Assembly (NCBI GenBank): GCA_949825025.1
Contig: OX463778.1
Coordinates: 35,604,616 to 35,668,615, forward strand
DNA: 64,000 bases
Direction: 5' to 3'
Source of the DNA: Siphlonurus alternatus
Taxonomy: Eukaryota; Arthropoda; Insecta; Ephemeroptera; Siphlonuridae
The notes beneath the pieces are model-generated. The model searched no databases. It was not told the DNA's origin and was given only the letters and a program-made list of their open reading frames with translations. Shown in pieces: positions 26,373 through 39,201 of the stretch (the first letter of the stretch is position 1; each line of letters begins with the position of its first letter). A program made the translations under genes and the position numbers.

Positions 26373-27597
26373 AGCATGATGGATGCTGCTGTTCTGAGTG
26401 AAGAAGAGAATGAAACATCGTTGTTCTGACCCTGCACGCAGTCCATAGTAACTTGCTCTCATAGTTTGCCACATGCAATATAAACGCATGGACTACAGGC
26501 TTGCATGATGTAGTCATGAATCATGTTGCACGTGTCTGTATACAGTTCTAGATGCAACTGCTGCAATGAAATGAGAAAATATATATAATTGAAATTTTCC
26601 TGGATATAGAAAGACGTGCTTCAGGATAAAATTCAATGTTGTTATAATAGCATACTGAATATTACAATTTAACATTTTTCATGTTATGTTTAGTAAAAAA
26701 TACACAAACAAATAATATTTATTTTTCTGTATAATATATGTATATGCAATAACAGGAGTAGTGTATAATCTTGTTTTTGTTTTACATTGTTTTGAAATTT
26801 GTATACGTGTATAACTCGTATATTAATATGAAAAACATAAAAGGTTCTTTTTAGGCTTATCTGATTATTAAAAGCTTATAAATACCATTGAAATAAAATA
26901 AATAATTTTAAATATTTGTTATTATTTAATAACAAAATCTTATATAGGGAACACATATGGTCGTTTGAACTTTAGAATAAACTTTTAATACCAATAGAGA
27001 ACTGTAACCTGATTTGTAATATTAAACACAACAAACCTATAATTTGTGTATATTATATACAACTCTTATGATGTAATGTTAATTTCTACGACCTTAAAAT
27101 AATATTTAATAAAAAGTCTAAAATATGATGAAGATTATTTTAATAGTAGTGTAATTGAATGGTTATATACGGCGACGTAGTTTAAATAATATGGCAAGCA
27201 TCCATCAGTTCCAGGAAGCAAGCCATGGTTGTGGCATCGCGCAGTAATTGTATGCTAATCAGTGTTCTCTCAACACGCTCTGCACGGCCCCGGGCTCCCT
27301 CTGATATCGAGACGCGTTTTGTTCCTGCATTACCGTGCACTGGGGCTGCCATCACCATGCACCAAGATGCCTCATATAGTCGTTGTGTTTGAGTTGAGAC
27401 AAGTTTCATGAGGATTAGTGGCACCAGAGAGACAGAGAAAACAACAGTAGATAGAAATTACAAACTTTTCGGAGAATTTTAAAATTGTTTTTTAGTATTT
27501 TTTTTTTATCATCTATTTTGTTTATAATTATACACTGCTGAGAAAAAGTTTCGTTTTTCTAAATGTTGATCTAATATTTCAATATTTTTAGACTGAC
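23808..27597. other. Non-coding AT-rich DNA
   Basis: Contains (AG)n at 26304 and GC-rich islands at 24290-24400, 24640-24810 and 27200-27430. An imperfect inverted repeat around GCATGCAACGG and CCGTTGATGCATGC flanks 24640-24690. No gene recognised. Confidence 0.65.
26304..26370. repeat. (AG)n microsatellite
   Basis: Perfect AG tract of about 67 bp. Confidence 0.96.
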
Positions 27598-27737
27598 TGA
27601 AGCCGGTATTACACGATACACTTTTTCTAACTATAATTGCATACAATTTTTCCTTACAAGAAAACTTAAACCCCATTTGTTTGTATTGAGACAATATTTT
27701 CTTGTAAGGAAAAATTGTATCGTGTAATACAGACTTA
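27598..27737. mobile_element. Palindromic MITE, GTATTACACGATAC family, copy 2
   Basis: A ~140-bp unit. The left end reads GAAGCCGGTATTACACGATA and the right end, on the other strand, TAAGTCTGTATTACACGATA. The inner arms share TTGCATACAATTTTTCCTTA and CAAGAAAACTT with copy 1. No coding capacity. Small size, palindromic structure and two dispersed copies identify it as a MITE. The superfamily is unknown. Confidence 0.82.
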
Positions 27738-30029
27738 AGGGAAGTTAATTAGTGTACTCTCATCACAGCCAAGATCCCTTTTAAAGGAATCTTGCTTGAT
27801 CACTGCTTCTCACTCTAACTTTGGTGTAGGCTTAATATAAGCTAAATTTCTCACTACTGACTGTATAAGACGTGCTTAAAAATTCAAATTAGTTTGAGTT
27901 TTGAGCATATTTTCTTACTCTTAACTACAGCATAACATCTGGACTTTTGAGTCTAAACATTATTGTCTTGGTGAAACCTACGTACTGATGTGTTCAGAGT
28001 CCAGGATAAGTACAAGCATAGCGTCGTGTTAGACCTACACATGAATATTCCCACGTGCTTAACACTGACATATACTGCTCGCTGTGTAAACATCAACCTT
28101 ACAAATTACAATTTTTATTAATGAGGAATATAGAATTACATGCAAATATAATGTAGTAGGTGTTTAATAAAAAAATTATGATTTTCATTTAAAATAATAA
28201 AATTGTAATATAAAGCCATCTTCTTCTTGTATTTGTAATTTGACCTTAAATGAATCCTACTTATTAAATAATGTATCATTAATATATGAGTGTTAAACAG
28301 CTGCAAGGATGTTATTACTCATATTTACTGCATGCCTGTTATAATGTATATTATGCTTGAGAAAGTTCCTTGTTGAGAGATAATATTTTGTTTTGATACA
28401 ATGTCATGCATATGGACCGTAGATAATATGAAAAATATGTCTTGCATTGAATATACAATATAGAAATAATATATTCTATAAATTGAATAAATCTGAAAGG
28501 CAATTTTATTCTCATGCATATCAAATGTAATAATATAAAATAAAATTAACTAGGTAATAATTTTAAAATGATGTTAATAAAATTTATATCAAAATAATTT
28601 TATTACATCTTGTCTTTATAAAAAAAAATATATATTATAATATCAAGTAATAATTTAATATTTCGATTTACCATTACATGTTAATGTACTAGCAAATCAT
28701 TAAAAAGGTGATATAAAAATATATTAATGATGCATTAAATTATTTTCCTGTTTATTGCATACGTCTGGTATATTATATACTATTAAACAATATTATTGCC
28801 AGTATTTTATGCTTCGTCTGAATTAGCTTACTTGCTAGCTGGCTAAACAAAAGAAAAGCGTGATGTCAGCTGATCCTCTGCATGAGCTTGGCATTGAATG
28901 AGAAATGAGTTGCGTCAGCAGCATCAGCAGCAGCAGTGTTGTTGGGATGATGATACCGCAGGGCTACCTCCTTCGTACGTTCGTTCGTTTCTACTGCAGA
29001 AGCAGTAGCAGCCAATATTTCGTCTTTGGTGCCTTCTGCTCTAGCACTAGTAGTGGTGTGCATGCATATCTCCACGCAGATTATGTAAATACTGGGGTAA
29101 AAATCGTGAGAAGAATGTAAATAACCTTGATATTGCTGCATGTATCTTGTATTATATTATGATAGAGAAAGAGGAGGTCGTATAATAGTAAATACAAAAT
29201 ATGCAAAACAACATAATTAGTTTAACTTTATTAATTACAAATGACAAATAAAATTCAATTTATTATTATAATTAATTACAGAACATGTTAAATAAATTAA
29301 AAATGTATCAATATTAATTATCTATATACACTTGTTTAAGTATTAACGTAAGTCGCAGTATATTATAATAATATACTATAATATATACGATATAATTACA
29401 ATTTATAAATCAATCAATTAATTAATTAAATATTTTTTGTAATATTCTAATAATGTATCAAAATTGCATAGTTTATTATGAACATAACCTTATAGCATGC
29501 TAATATTATTTCAGAATAATGATACATTCAAGCATTCAGTCATTTATTTAGTAAACAAGCTTCAATGTGGTCCTATTAATCAAAATCACTCTTAAGGTGT
29601 GCTTACAACACTATTAACGATCAGCTTCATTTTCTTTCTTTAAAACTTATTATATTTTTAGTTAAAGGTAACGGGAGAGCAATATTGGAGATAATTTAAC
29701 GTTGTCTAATATACAATGCTCCTAATTAATTCAATTTATTTTGCACAAATTGAGATTCATTGAATACATTTGAACAAATGAGAGGACAAGGAAATGGACG
29801 ATTCTCCAAACATTCAGGAACTTAGGTGATGCTTAATAGGCAACATTTATAGTACACTCATGTGGGCCAAACGTTGTATTGCGGACCCTTTTTTACAGGT
29901 GTACACTTCTGAATAGCATTTTTGCTCAATTTTTGGGCTACATAGTCTCTCTCCAGGCAAACTGTGAACTTTAAAACTCTGCATGGGTTACAATGTACAA
30001 TATTCCGAAATTGCATATTTGGATTTTTT

Positions 30030-30325
30030 TAAAATTTTGAATCCCAAGTAGCCAGGGCATTCTGACCGCTTGCTCTGTTCAGGAGTGATAATTTCCAAGC
30101 CGTGGCCCCGAATGGGACGTTGATGATCTGTAGATCGCGAGGAGGAGCGGAGGTCGCGGCCCGCGTGGGAACGTATGTCTCAGCGGAAGCCGCCCCGCCG
30201 CGGGCCGCGACGCTCGCACGAACGTCGTCACGTGACCGCACTCACATGGGCGGCCCATCGTGGCCGGGTATCAAACCAGTTACCTCTCTACACGCACGCT
30301 GTGTCGTCGGACTGGAATGTTAATC
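30030..30325 (-). other. GC-rich ~300-bp unit with a B-box-like start, possible SINE
   Basis: A sharply bounded GC-rich block in AT-rich DNA. On the - strand it begins near CCAGTCCGACGACACAGCG and contains GGTTTGATACCCGG, one mismatch from the pol III B box. It continues through a very GC-rich body, ends GGCTACTTGGGATTC and is followed by an A-rich stretch. The - strand also has a 70-codon open frame (30241-30029). Both a SINE and a diverged coding fragment are possible; I cannot decide. Confidence 0.3.
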
Positions 30326-32275
30326 ACTTAAAATTAGTAACAAAAATATATTTTAATGTTTCCCAACAAAAAAATAAATAAATAAAAGTACAAGAATATT
30401 AATAATGAAAGACACGCAAAGTTTTAAAGTTATTATTGTCACTGGTCTCTCTAGAGAAAATTTTGTACTTTTTTATATATTATATAATAATATATTATAT
30501 TTAAGCCATCAATTATTTATTTTTATTGGGTTGTAAAATAAAATCGAAACAAAATGATAAAAATGTATAACTGTCATAAAATCTTTACATTGTATTTTCA
30601 TTCACGCAAATCAATCAAATATATATTTTTTTGTACTTTGTAAATTTACTCATGATTTATTTCATATGAATTTTATCTTCAATTCTTATCGTAATAATGT
30701 TAGACGAATTCCACAATCACAAAAAAATACATATATTTTAATTTATCTTTATATCGTTATTCAGATATCGATTAAATTGAATTTTCATTTAAAAAATCTT
30801 ATATTGCTGCAATAGAAATATCAATAAATACGAGTATGTTTACAAAAATTATATTTTTAAACATATATATAATATACCTACATCATGTAATTTAATTTAC
30901 TATATTTTTTCCTTTTGCAAAAAAGGGAAGGGGATGCAAAGTAAAAAATGCGTGTCGCCATGCAAAGTTGTTACATTTCATACGCAATATTGATTAGAAA
31001 AGTACGTACTTGTGTATATATTCCCAATGCCTGGTGCTTTTGCAGACGGTAATTACTACATGTATTAATATATATAAATGGGGAAATACGGGCTGAGCTT
31101 TTGTACAGACTTTCCACATGGCAAAATCCCTACGCCCAGCTTTGCGTGAATGTATTATTTTTTCATGTATTTAATAAGGAAATAAAAACATCGGATGAAG
31201 GAGAATGGGGGAGGAGGGTGGGTGGGGTGAAAAAGTGGGTGATGATTTTGCTTTGTTGGTATTGTTGTGATGCGTGAAGTGACTCCAACAGAATAAGTCT
31301 CTTTATTTGTTTATTTCAAATGTAATTTTGTCTCTGTGTGAGAGAGAGAATATAATAACTTTGAATGCGATTGTCTTGCATTCTGTATAACCTTTTGTGC
31401 GAGTTCTCTTTCATCAAATATAATATTTTATTTTTCTCTTTAAATATATGATATCAAAGTGAAGGTAAAATTACAATATTGTATGTTGTACTGGAGTATC
31501 AGACAAATGAGATGCCTATATATCTCGATAAGTTTAATAGTTATGTTTTATGCGAATTCATGTATTTTTATGACAGCTAATTAAAATTTAACTTGATATC
31601 CACAAATTTGATTTATCTGACGTTTCATGACTTTGAATTTTCATTTCTAAACCATGGGGCAAAAATTACATACGATAGGATTTTTTTTCTATAAAATGGC
31701 ACTGATATTAAAGAAGAAAAAGTATCCTAATTTTTTTTGTTATATATTTTTCAAGTGTTATTTTTTAATAAGATAAAAGTAACTTTTGTTGAAGTTAATT
31801 AAAAAAAATGTGCCTTTTTTAAAAACAAAATGATGACAAGTTGTTGGTTTATGAATAATAATAACGATAATAAAATTCATATCATGCTTGTTTGAAGATA
31901 TAAAGTTTAGTGTCTGCAATATTTCATAGTGTACTGCATCAACTACGTCAGTGGCAAAGAATTATAATAAAAAAGTTTGTATGGCTAGATTGGACGTGAT
32001 AAATATGAAATTGTCGTCATTGAAAAAATTGTTCCCTTAAATTCTGTATGTGCGGTATGTGCTGAAATTGAAACTCACAATATAGGAAAAGTAGTATTAT
32101 AGTGTTGTTATGTTCTTTCCGATTGCTTGCTTTTTTTAAGTATCATTTTTTGTAATTTTTAAACCCTCAAATTTAACTCTCTGTTTTCATTGATTTGGTA
32201 GGCAGCAGCAATTAATGCTGGCGCTATAGCTGAGGTATCCATCAATGTAAACAAAATAGCAAGCTGGTACGTTCG

Positions 32276-32283
32276 TGACGTCA
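32276..32283. promoter_or_regulatory. TGACGTCA (CRE) octamer near FERM exon A
   Basis: A full palindromic CREB/ATF consensus 140 bp upstream of exon A and not inside a recognised transposon. Function unproven. Confidence 0.4.
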
Positions 32284-32422
32284 CTAGAACACTAAACGCT
32301 CACTTGCCAAATATCCTACAGCAACGTCACGAATTTCATCTTCAATGAAGTTCCTCCCATTAAAAAAGAACCTTGAATATAAACACGACAACCCTCGCTG
32401 ACGATGTGACAATCTGTTGCAG

Positions 32423-32527
32423 GACACGACACCTGGCCAGGAGATTCTGGACACCGTATTCCGACACCTCAACCTCTTGGAGACTGCCTACTTTGGCCTG
32501 CGGTACCTTGATGCCTCCAACCAGCCG
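32423..32527 (+). CDS. EPB41L4A: FERM-domain protein, exon A (band 4.1-like 4 family)
   Basis: This is an internal exon of 105 bases (35 codons, read in phase 0). It is preceded by an acceptor ending TTGCAG and followed by the donor GTAAGA. The translation contains GQEILDTVFRHLNLLETAYF and then GLRYLDASNQP, which is the F1 (ubiquitin-like) lobe of a FERM domain. FERM proteins link membrane proteins and lipids to the cortical actin cytoskeleton. The best match I remember is band 4.1-like protein 4A (NBL4). FRMD3/5, yurt/EPB41L5 and coracle share the fold but fit the later exons less well. The exon reads directly into the next one at 38231 with no phase shift. The upstream exon or exons, including the start codon, were not found in the window. 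A TGACGTCA site lies at 32276-32283 and a perfect palindrome starts 44 bp after the donor. FERM membership is near certain; the exact paralogue is an inference. Confidence 0.93.
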
Positions 32528-32570
32528 GTAAGAAAATCTCTTGTGTTTTCACAGTTTATACGCTCGATAT

Positions 32571-32630
32571 GATCACCATAATGACCATTATGGTGATCGA
32601 TATGCTCGATCACCATAATGATAATTATTA
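32571..32630. repeat. 28-bp palindrome with a third repeat of its arm
   Basis: GATCACCATAATG and its exact complement are separated by 2 bp (32571-32598). A direct copy of GATCACCATAATG follows shortly after (from 32609). The unit starts 44 bp downstream of the donor of FERM exon A. Confidence 0.85.
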
Positions 32631-33038
32631 GCGTTCTTTAAAAATTTTAAAGGGTCGTTATTTATTACAGTTTTTTTTTTTCAGTTTAAAAGGTTTTTAT
32701 TATCAAAATTCACATTACATTTTTCACAATTAGCAGAGTTTTTGAAATTTTTTTAATGTAGTCTACCCTCGCAACCTCTACGTCCAAACAGTTGCCTACA
32801 TCTAATCTTGCAGGCGCACGCGTAATGGCGGTAGTCTATTTGACGTCCTGCAGGACCCTCCTCGTAACCCGTCTACGATCTCTCCTCGCAGCAGGAGCGT
32901 GACAGCGGAAAAATTGAAGAATAAACAAGCAATGAGAGAGTCTTATACAATTATATAGTTATGAAACGACACAAATGGTTTTATATTTGTTGAGAGTTCA
33001 TACAAAGCTAAATAAGAGGAAATAGTTTTATTTATTAT

Positions 33039-33078
33039 GTTGTTGTTGTTGTTGTTGTTGTTTTTTTTTTTTTTTTTA
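33039..33078. repeat. (TTG)n followed by a poly(T) tract
   Basis: About seven TTG units followed by some 18 T residues, in the intron after exon A. It could be the reverse of a poly(A) retroelement tail, but nothing recognisable adjoins it. Confidence 0.8.
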
Positions 33079-34267
33079 AATAAACCGTAAAATAATGTCA
33101 TCTAACATCAATCAAAATTCAATTGTATATTTTACACAATTTAAAATGAAATGTTGTAACGGATGCTGAATGATTATTATATATATATTTTATATTACAA
33201 TATACAATGTGGCAATTGTTTTATTACTGCTGAAGTGCAGCAGATTTATACCAACGTTATTCATATTTAAACGCTCCCTTCTACTCACTATTAATATAAA
33301 GTATTATATAAATCAAAATTGGAGTAAGCATTCCATTTTATCCAGTTCCATCGTATAAATATCTATCATCCTATACATGGAGAAAGTATAATAAGTCATC
33401 AGTATAATCCCTAAAAGCCAATAATGAAGAATATTGTAGCTGAAATATTATATGGGTCAGTTAAAACCAACTTTAATAGATGACGGCGTGTAGTAACGCG
33501 ATATTGCTAAAGACTGCCTCTGACCACAAATAAATCGTTCAACGCGCGTGAGCTTTTGTGGTCTCCTCGTAAAAATGTTGGTGTCAGTGGAGGCAACGTA
33601 TAAATGTACCAAAGTTATTATATCGAGCTCTCTTTTTCTCCCTCTCCTTCAATAAGTTTTATAGTTTGGCAACATGATAAGAAATATTGCCAGAGCAATA
33701 TATTATAAAAAAATGTGCCCCCTGTAATTAAATGCTTTCATTTTTGTTTTCTGATTTAGTTTATAAAGATCAAGTTTCTATTATTAAATTTTTGCCCCGG
33801 TATTTTTTTTTTTTTTAAGTATTGGTATAAATATTATATTATACATTTAATTTTATAAAATATCAGTAATTAATTGGTTTAGAAGAATCGTAAAGTTCGA
33901 GTTAAACTAAATAGCTATATAATATATATTATATATAGCGAGTTTGTTAATAATTATACCAGTAAAATTTCTAATCAATTTTGTTAAATGATATTCATTT
34001 ATAATTAAAAAATATTAATTTATTTAAATGTAATTCACATTTCATAACAAAACAAGGTATTTAATGACAATATGTCAATCTAAAATTTTCAAAGTTGAAA
34101 AGTAATTTATAAATTCTGTTATATTTATTGACATGTTAAATAAAGTATTTCAAAATACAAATGTTTCTATTGTAATGAAGATGATATTATGAGGTTTTGA
34201 CTTCTCTCTCATCACGTGGTGGTAATCGCAAGAGCGTCAAAACGTCAGTAACAGACATTCGAATGTT

Positions 34268-34281
34268 GGGGGGGGGGGGGG
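34268..34281. repeat. Poly(G) tract of 14
   Basis: A 14-base G run within a GC-rich island of the intron after exon A. Confidence 0.85.
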
Positions 34282-35805
34282 AAGGCTCCCGGAACTGCCT
34301 CTCTGATCTGAATCACGGGCAAAAACACTCGCTCACACTGCAAGAATCAACGTAATTGTAGGGCTCGAGTATAACTTTGCCGCTCTGAAGATTAATTAAA
34401 ATTGCTGTCAGTAACAATTTTTTTTTATCTTTCTACAGCACACATGTATACAGTGCTATTATATTTTTTTATATAATATACATCGTATGATTTTTAGTAA
34501 TGAATGAAGCAGTCAGTTATTATTTATTTATGTGAAACTAGAACGCTTATATTTTCAATTGGGATATTATTCAATTAAATGATTTTTTGTGCTTTTTTAA
34601 AAAATTAATTAATGTATAATTATACTTTGATATGAAATTGATCATGAAGCAATTATTAAGTATACTTAAAAGTATATTGTGAAAATGTAGAAAATGGTGT
34701 TAAATAAAAGTATGTCTCTAATTGATATTTAATTTATTTTTTAAATTTTGTAGAAACATGAAAAGAGAGGATCGTTTCAATAAAAAAAAATAACTGATAT
34801 AAAGATTTTCACAATTGTAATATTTATTATTTATAAAATAATGTCTCATTCTATGGTTTTCATCAGCTCAGTGCTAAAGCAAGTTGACATCAACCACATT
34901 ATATATAATTTATTCTGAGAGCAGCAAAATAATTCTCATTACGAAGTCTTGCATGGTGTTGATGCCAAGCCCAATGTGTAAAAATGTATAATGACTTTAG
35001 TGTTTTACGCGTGGCTGGTCGTCCCACTTGACTCGCCATTTCTACTATACAGTAGGGAAGCTAAGCCAAGCACGCGCTCAGGGGATTGTAATCAGGCGAA
35101 ATTGAATCGAGCTTTCTCCATTTGTACCATGATGGAAAACACTTACCAAGATAGCTAACTACTATTACACACAAACATATATACAGACAAAAAAAAATCA
35201 AGTTACATGAAAGCTTCAAGGTAAATTGATGTTTTTACATGATAATTTTAGCAAATTAGATTTTTTTTTTCTATCATGTTTACTTGGATAAGAGGAAATT
35301 TATTCAATGATTGCGTATATAAGGATGCTTTATATAATTCTGAGTTTAATGATGTCAGTTTTATAAAATCGTTCATTTACTCTCATCATCTTTTATGTAT
35401 TCCTCTTAGCTCTTAGCTGCTACTTTAAATGCTTTAGCTCTTCTTTGTAAACAGAAAAGTAGAAAATTGAATAGAAATTATAGGAAAGTTAGAATTACCA
35501 ACAGAATATTTTACAAAAAGTGTTTACTATGTATAAAACATGAATTTATTTTTATAAATAAAAGTATTTTAATGCAAAAAAGGTATATTGATATTGATCA
35601 TGCTATGATTTTTTTTTTTAAATTTAAATGCAGATAAGTGCTTTGGCATCAAAATATAATTATAATGAACGGCACTGCATTTTTTTAAAGTTAAATTTAA
35701 AGTGATTTTTTTGTATTAAGACAATAATAAATACGATATAATTTTATTAACATTAATTAATTTTTTCTGTAATATTGTAATATATAATACTTAAATTCGT
35801 TTTTG

Positions 35806-35864
35806 AAAAAAATGTTAAAACTGTTAAAAATGTTAAAAAAATGTTAAAAAAATGTTAAATGTTA
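35806..35864. repeat. Short minisatellite, unit about TGTTAAAAA(AA)
   Basis: Five to six imperfect copies of an 8-12-bp TGTTAAAA unit in tandem, inside the intron between exons A and B. Confidence 0.75.
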
Positions 35865-38230
35865 ATCTAGCATGCTAATGTTATATCAGTATGATGTATT
35901 AAACTATTATTTTTTATTTAGTATAACACTGCAATTATATAATTAATATTATGAGATGAGGAGGATCAAGCTAGCCACTATTCAGTAAAGGTCAGTTTTT
36001 TATCTTGTTTTCATATAGATAATATCCTTCTGCTTGAATGGCTTTTAGGCTAATTTGATCCTCACAGGGCCTCTTATAAATATCTTGGTCATATTAATCA
36101 AGATTATATATAGCTAGTTAGCATCTTTTTTTTCTTTTACAAACACAACAGATTGTTATAAATTTTTTTAAAAAAAGAGAGAAATTACGATACATTTTAT
36201 TTTTAATATTTGTCATTAAATAAAAGCTAAAACACACCCTCCTCGTATAAATCGAAGTGACTTACAAGTGACGAACGCCATGACCCCCCATGCTGCTTTT
36301 TGTTGGTACGATTGTAATCTGGTGGATATTCCGACACGGGCCGGTGTGAAAGAGTGCCTCGTCACGAAGTCAATCTTTACTGCTGGGGTAACCCGAGCCA
36401 ACCTCGATCAGCTGCCCCTCTCTGCGCAGGTGTGCTTGAGGTTGATGGACACTTAATTACTGAGAGAGTGAATTTCTTTCTCCTAGGCAGGCCAAACAAA
36501 CAAAGCTTGATCCATATAAAAGAGATCAAGGTTATTATGTAACAATATAAAAATATAATAGAACGAATAGAGTTTTCAATATGTATTATAAATAATGTAT
36601 AAAAATAAAATTAAAATTCTATGTAGTGGAATATTTTAAATAATTAAATTATTCTATAATGATGTTAGTATAATCAAGATGCATTTTACTGTAAGGATTC
36701 TTTGTGTATACGTGATGAAAGGGATAAGGATATGCAAATTGATGCATACTATAGCAGCCTGATGTAAAATTGAATAAACCGAGATGGTGCGAAGTAGAAT
36801 TTACGATGAGAGTAGATGAAATAACACAAACGTGAAACAATTGCCTGCTGGAGTGCGTTCCTTTGTAAAAGAGGGCGTGACTAGTCGAAATGAGCAAAAG
36901 GAAAAACCCTCATCATCTTAAAACAATTGAAGTAATATCAGCAGCGCAATGTCCAATGTCAAAAATAATAATAAATAAGCTTGTTCTAGAGTGTGACATA
37001 TCAGCCAGCCGGTAAAACTGTAATATTTGACGTATCTGCAAAATTTACTTATGATATTTGTTACATTTTTATAACATATAAAATTCTTTGTACAACAAGA
37101 AGATGTTTATAATGTAGATTTAACTACATCACATTTTTTCACGTAAGAAAAGGATATAGAATTATAAAGTTTTTTATTTTTTTTAAAAATACAACAAAAA
37201 ATAGTGTTCAATTGAAGAAGAGTTACTCACACATTTTTTTGTTCTTTTTCACCAATTAGGCTGAGACGAGCAGAAAATGAGTTCATTGGCTGTGGGAGCA
37301 CAATCAGGTTTACCAACTCTCTAAGGGGATAAACCGTTAGCTCATCAAGGAGAGTAGCAAGAGAGAAAAATACTTTTTTATTCTCCTTCTCCTCGGACTT
37401 GGTAAAAAACAAACTAGACGACAAGATGCGATCTATTCCCCGCGGCGGTCACTCTGATTTCCGGTGATTCGGTCAACAAACTGCGGCCGTCCAGCTCGCT
37501 ACCCGGTCGTAGCTGCAAATAAAATAAACGCGAAAATAAACTCAATTTCATTTAAAAATTTTGCCTTTTATAATTTCTCATAGCGCTCTACGTTATTGTA
37601 TTACGTACCAAAATTCAGTGATTAATTAATTCCCTCGTTTAATATATTTACTAAAATTTTAATGTATAATTTTATTTGCGAATTTTTATTAAGTTTTTAT
37701 GCATGACATTGAGATTGAAGTATTTAAATAATCCCAGCATATATAACATACAGTGTAATATTTTAGTATATACAATATTTATTGATAATACTAAACATAT
37801 TAGCGTTAAATGTATTTTTATTTTTTATTTTGTAGTAATATGTAGTATAAATAATAAATTTTGTTTTTACTTAAATTTATTTAAAAATTATAATCTTTGT
37901 TGGTGGTCTAATAGTTATGAAATTCACGTAATTATTTTTCTTTCTTAAATCTGTTTTAACATTACAAGCTGCATTAAACCCTTCACGTTACACGTATTCA
38001 ATTTGCAATATAAAATGCACTTAAAATGCCCGTCACACAAGTGAAACACTTTTTATTCTCTCTCTCTGATTGACTGGCACGATTGATGGATGTAATGTGC
38101 TTCAGATTTTGAACGACGTTGAGAGGAAATGATAGATGTACTAAAGAATGTAATACATGACAGTACACAAATTATTATAAGTTCTTGAGCGCAAATATTT
38201 ATATAATAATGTTCTATTTTTTTGTTACAG

Positions 38231-38273
38231 CACTGGCTTGACCCCACTAAGAAGGTGGCTAAGCAGCTGAAAG
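38231..38273 (+). CDS. EPB41L4A: FERM-domain protein, exon B
   Basis: This is a short 43-base exon between an acceptor (TTTGTTACAG) and a strong donor (GTGAGT). It encodes HWLDPTKKVAKQLK plus the first base of a glycine codon, so it ends in phase 1. The HWLDPTK motif is a hallmark of the end of the F1 lobe in band 4.1 proteins and follows directly from the ASNQP that ends exon A. The intron before it is about 5.7 kb and the one after it about 6.5 kb. No stop or frameshift is present. An exon this small is easily missed by gene predictors. It is supported mainly by family homology and exact splice-phase agreement on both sides. Confidence 0.92.
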
Positions 38274-39102
38274 GTGAGTTTAATTTTTTTTTTAAATAAC
38301 TACTGTCATGATAGCATATAAAAGATAACTTCGCCTCAGAATGTATTTAAGATAGCTATAAAAGCTTTTGATATAAATTAAATGGGTATAAAAGTTAGGT
38401 AGTTATTCCATCATTTTATTGTGTGGTTATCTGATACATACATTTTTAGGTGACGTGACGATTATGTCATCACAGTATTAAGAATGAGAAATTACAATTA
38501 CAACATTCTTATGCTTGCTAATGCAAATAAACCCACTTGCATTTATTTTAACTGTGCCCATGCAAGTGCAATTAAACATCATACCATGGATGGCAAATAT
38601 TTTACTATGAATTTAATAAATTGAATATATTCGGAGCATGTTTTTGTGTTAAGGTATCTAAGTTGTTGATTTTAGTTTTTTTTTTTTTTTTTTTTCGGAG
38701 TGAATATGAATCCATCTTTTTTTTTTTGTAGTATATAATATCCAATATAAATTATCCAATATGTAACGCATCTGCGTATTTTTTTTTACATTATTATATT
38801 ATTATATATTTTTATATACGTGACATTTAGATTGCTTTTGTATTATATAATAGAACTTAGTAGCTACAAGACTATGTTATTCAGCGATGCAAGTTTTCTG
38901 AGAGTAATGAAACGAGTCATGACGAAAAGAAAAGTTTCCCCTCTTCTTGCTCTTTATATTATTCAAATAACCATTCTTATATATGTATCAAAAACTGGTG
39001 GCAGCACAGAGCAAATTCTGCTTCACAGCTCTTTCCTGCCTCTCTCCTTTGCTTCATTTTTTAAATTTTACCTAAGGCGTCGTTCGTCTTATACATATAT
39101 AA

Positions 39103-39103
<1 letters not shown>

Positions 39104-39198
<95 letters not shown>
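39104..39198. repeat. (TA)n microsatellite in a FERM-gene intron
   Basis: Perfect TA tract of about 95 bp, within the intron between exons B and C. Confidence 0.96.

Positions 39199-39201
<3 letters not shown>

Larger units (their letters stand above)
27738..32422. other. Non-coding DNA upstream of FERM exon A
   Basis: Probably an intron or the 5' flank of the FERM gene. It holds the GC-rich unit at 30030-30325, an island at 28860-29100 and an isolated CRE. The N-terminal FERM exon was looked for by eye and not found. Confidence 0.6.
32528..38230 (+). other. EPB41L4A: Intron A-B of the FERM gene (5.7 kb)
   Basis: Bounded by GTAAGA and TTTGTTACAG. Contains the palindrome at 32571, (TTG)n, poly(G) and the TGTTAAAA minisatellite. 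GC-rich islands lie near 32770-32900, 33480-33610, 34200-34370, 36230-36450 and 37250-37520. No other exon was recognised in it. Confidence 0.85.

Noticed and set aside
27182..27424. 80-codon frame in a GC-rich island
   Set aside because: Typical of chance frames in the GC-rich islands; no family resemblance.
33901..33945. AT-only near-palindromes such as GCTATATAATATATATTA
   Set aside because: Expected often in DNA that is mostly A and T.
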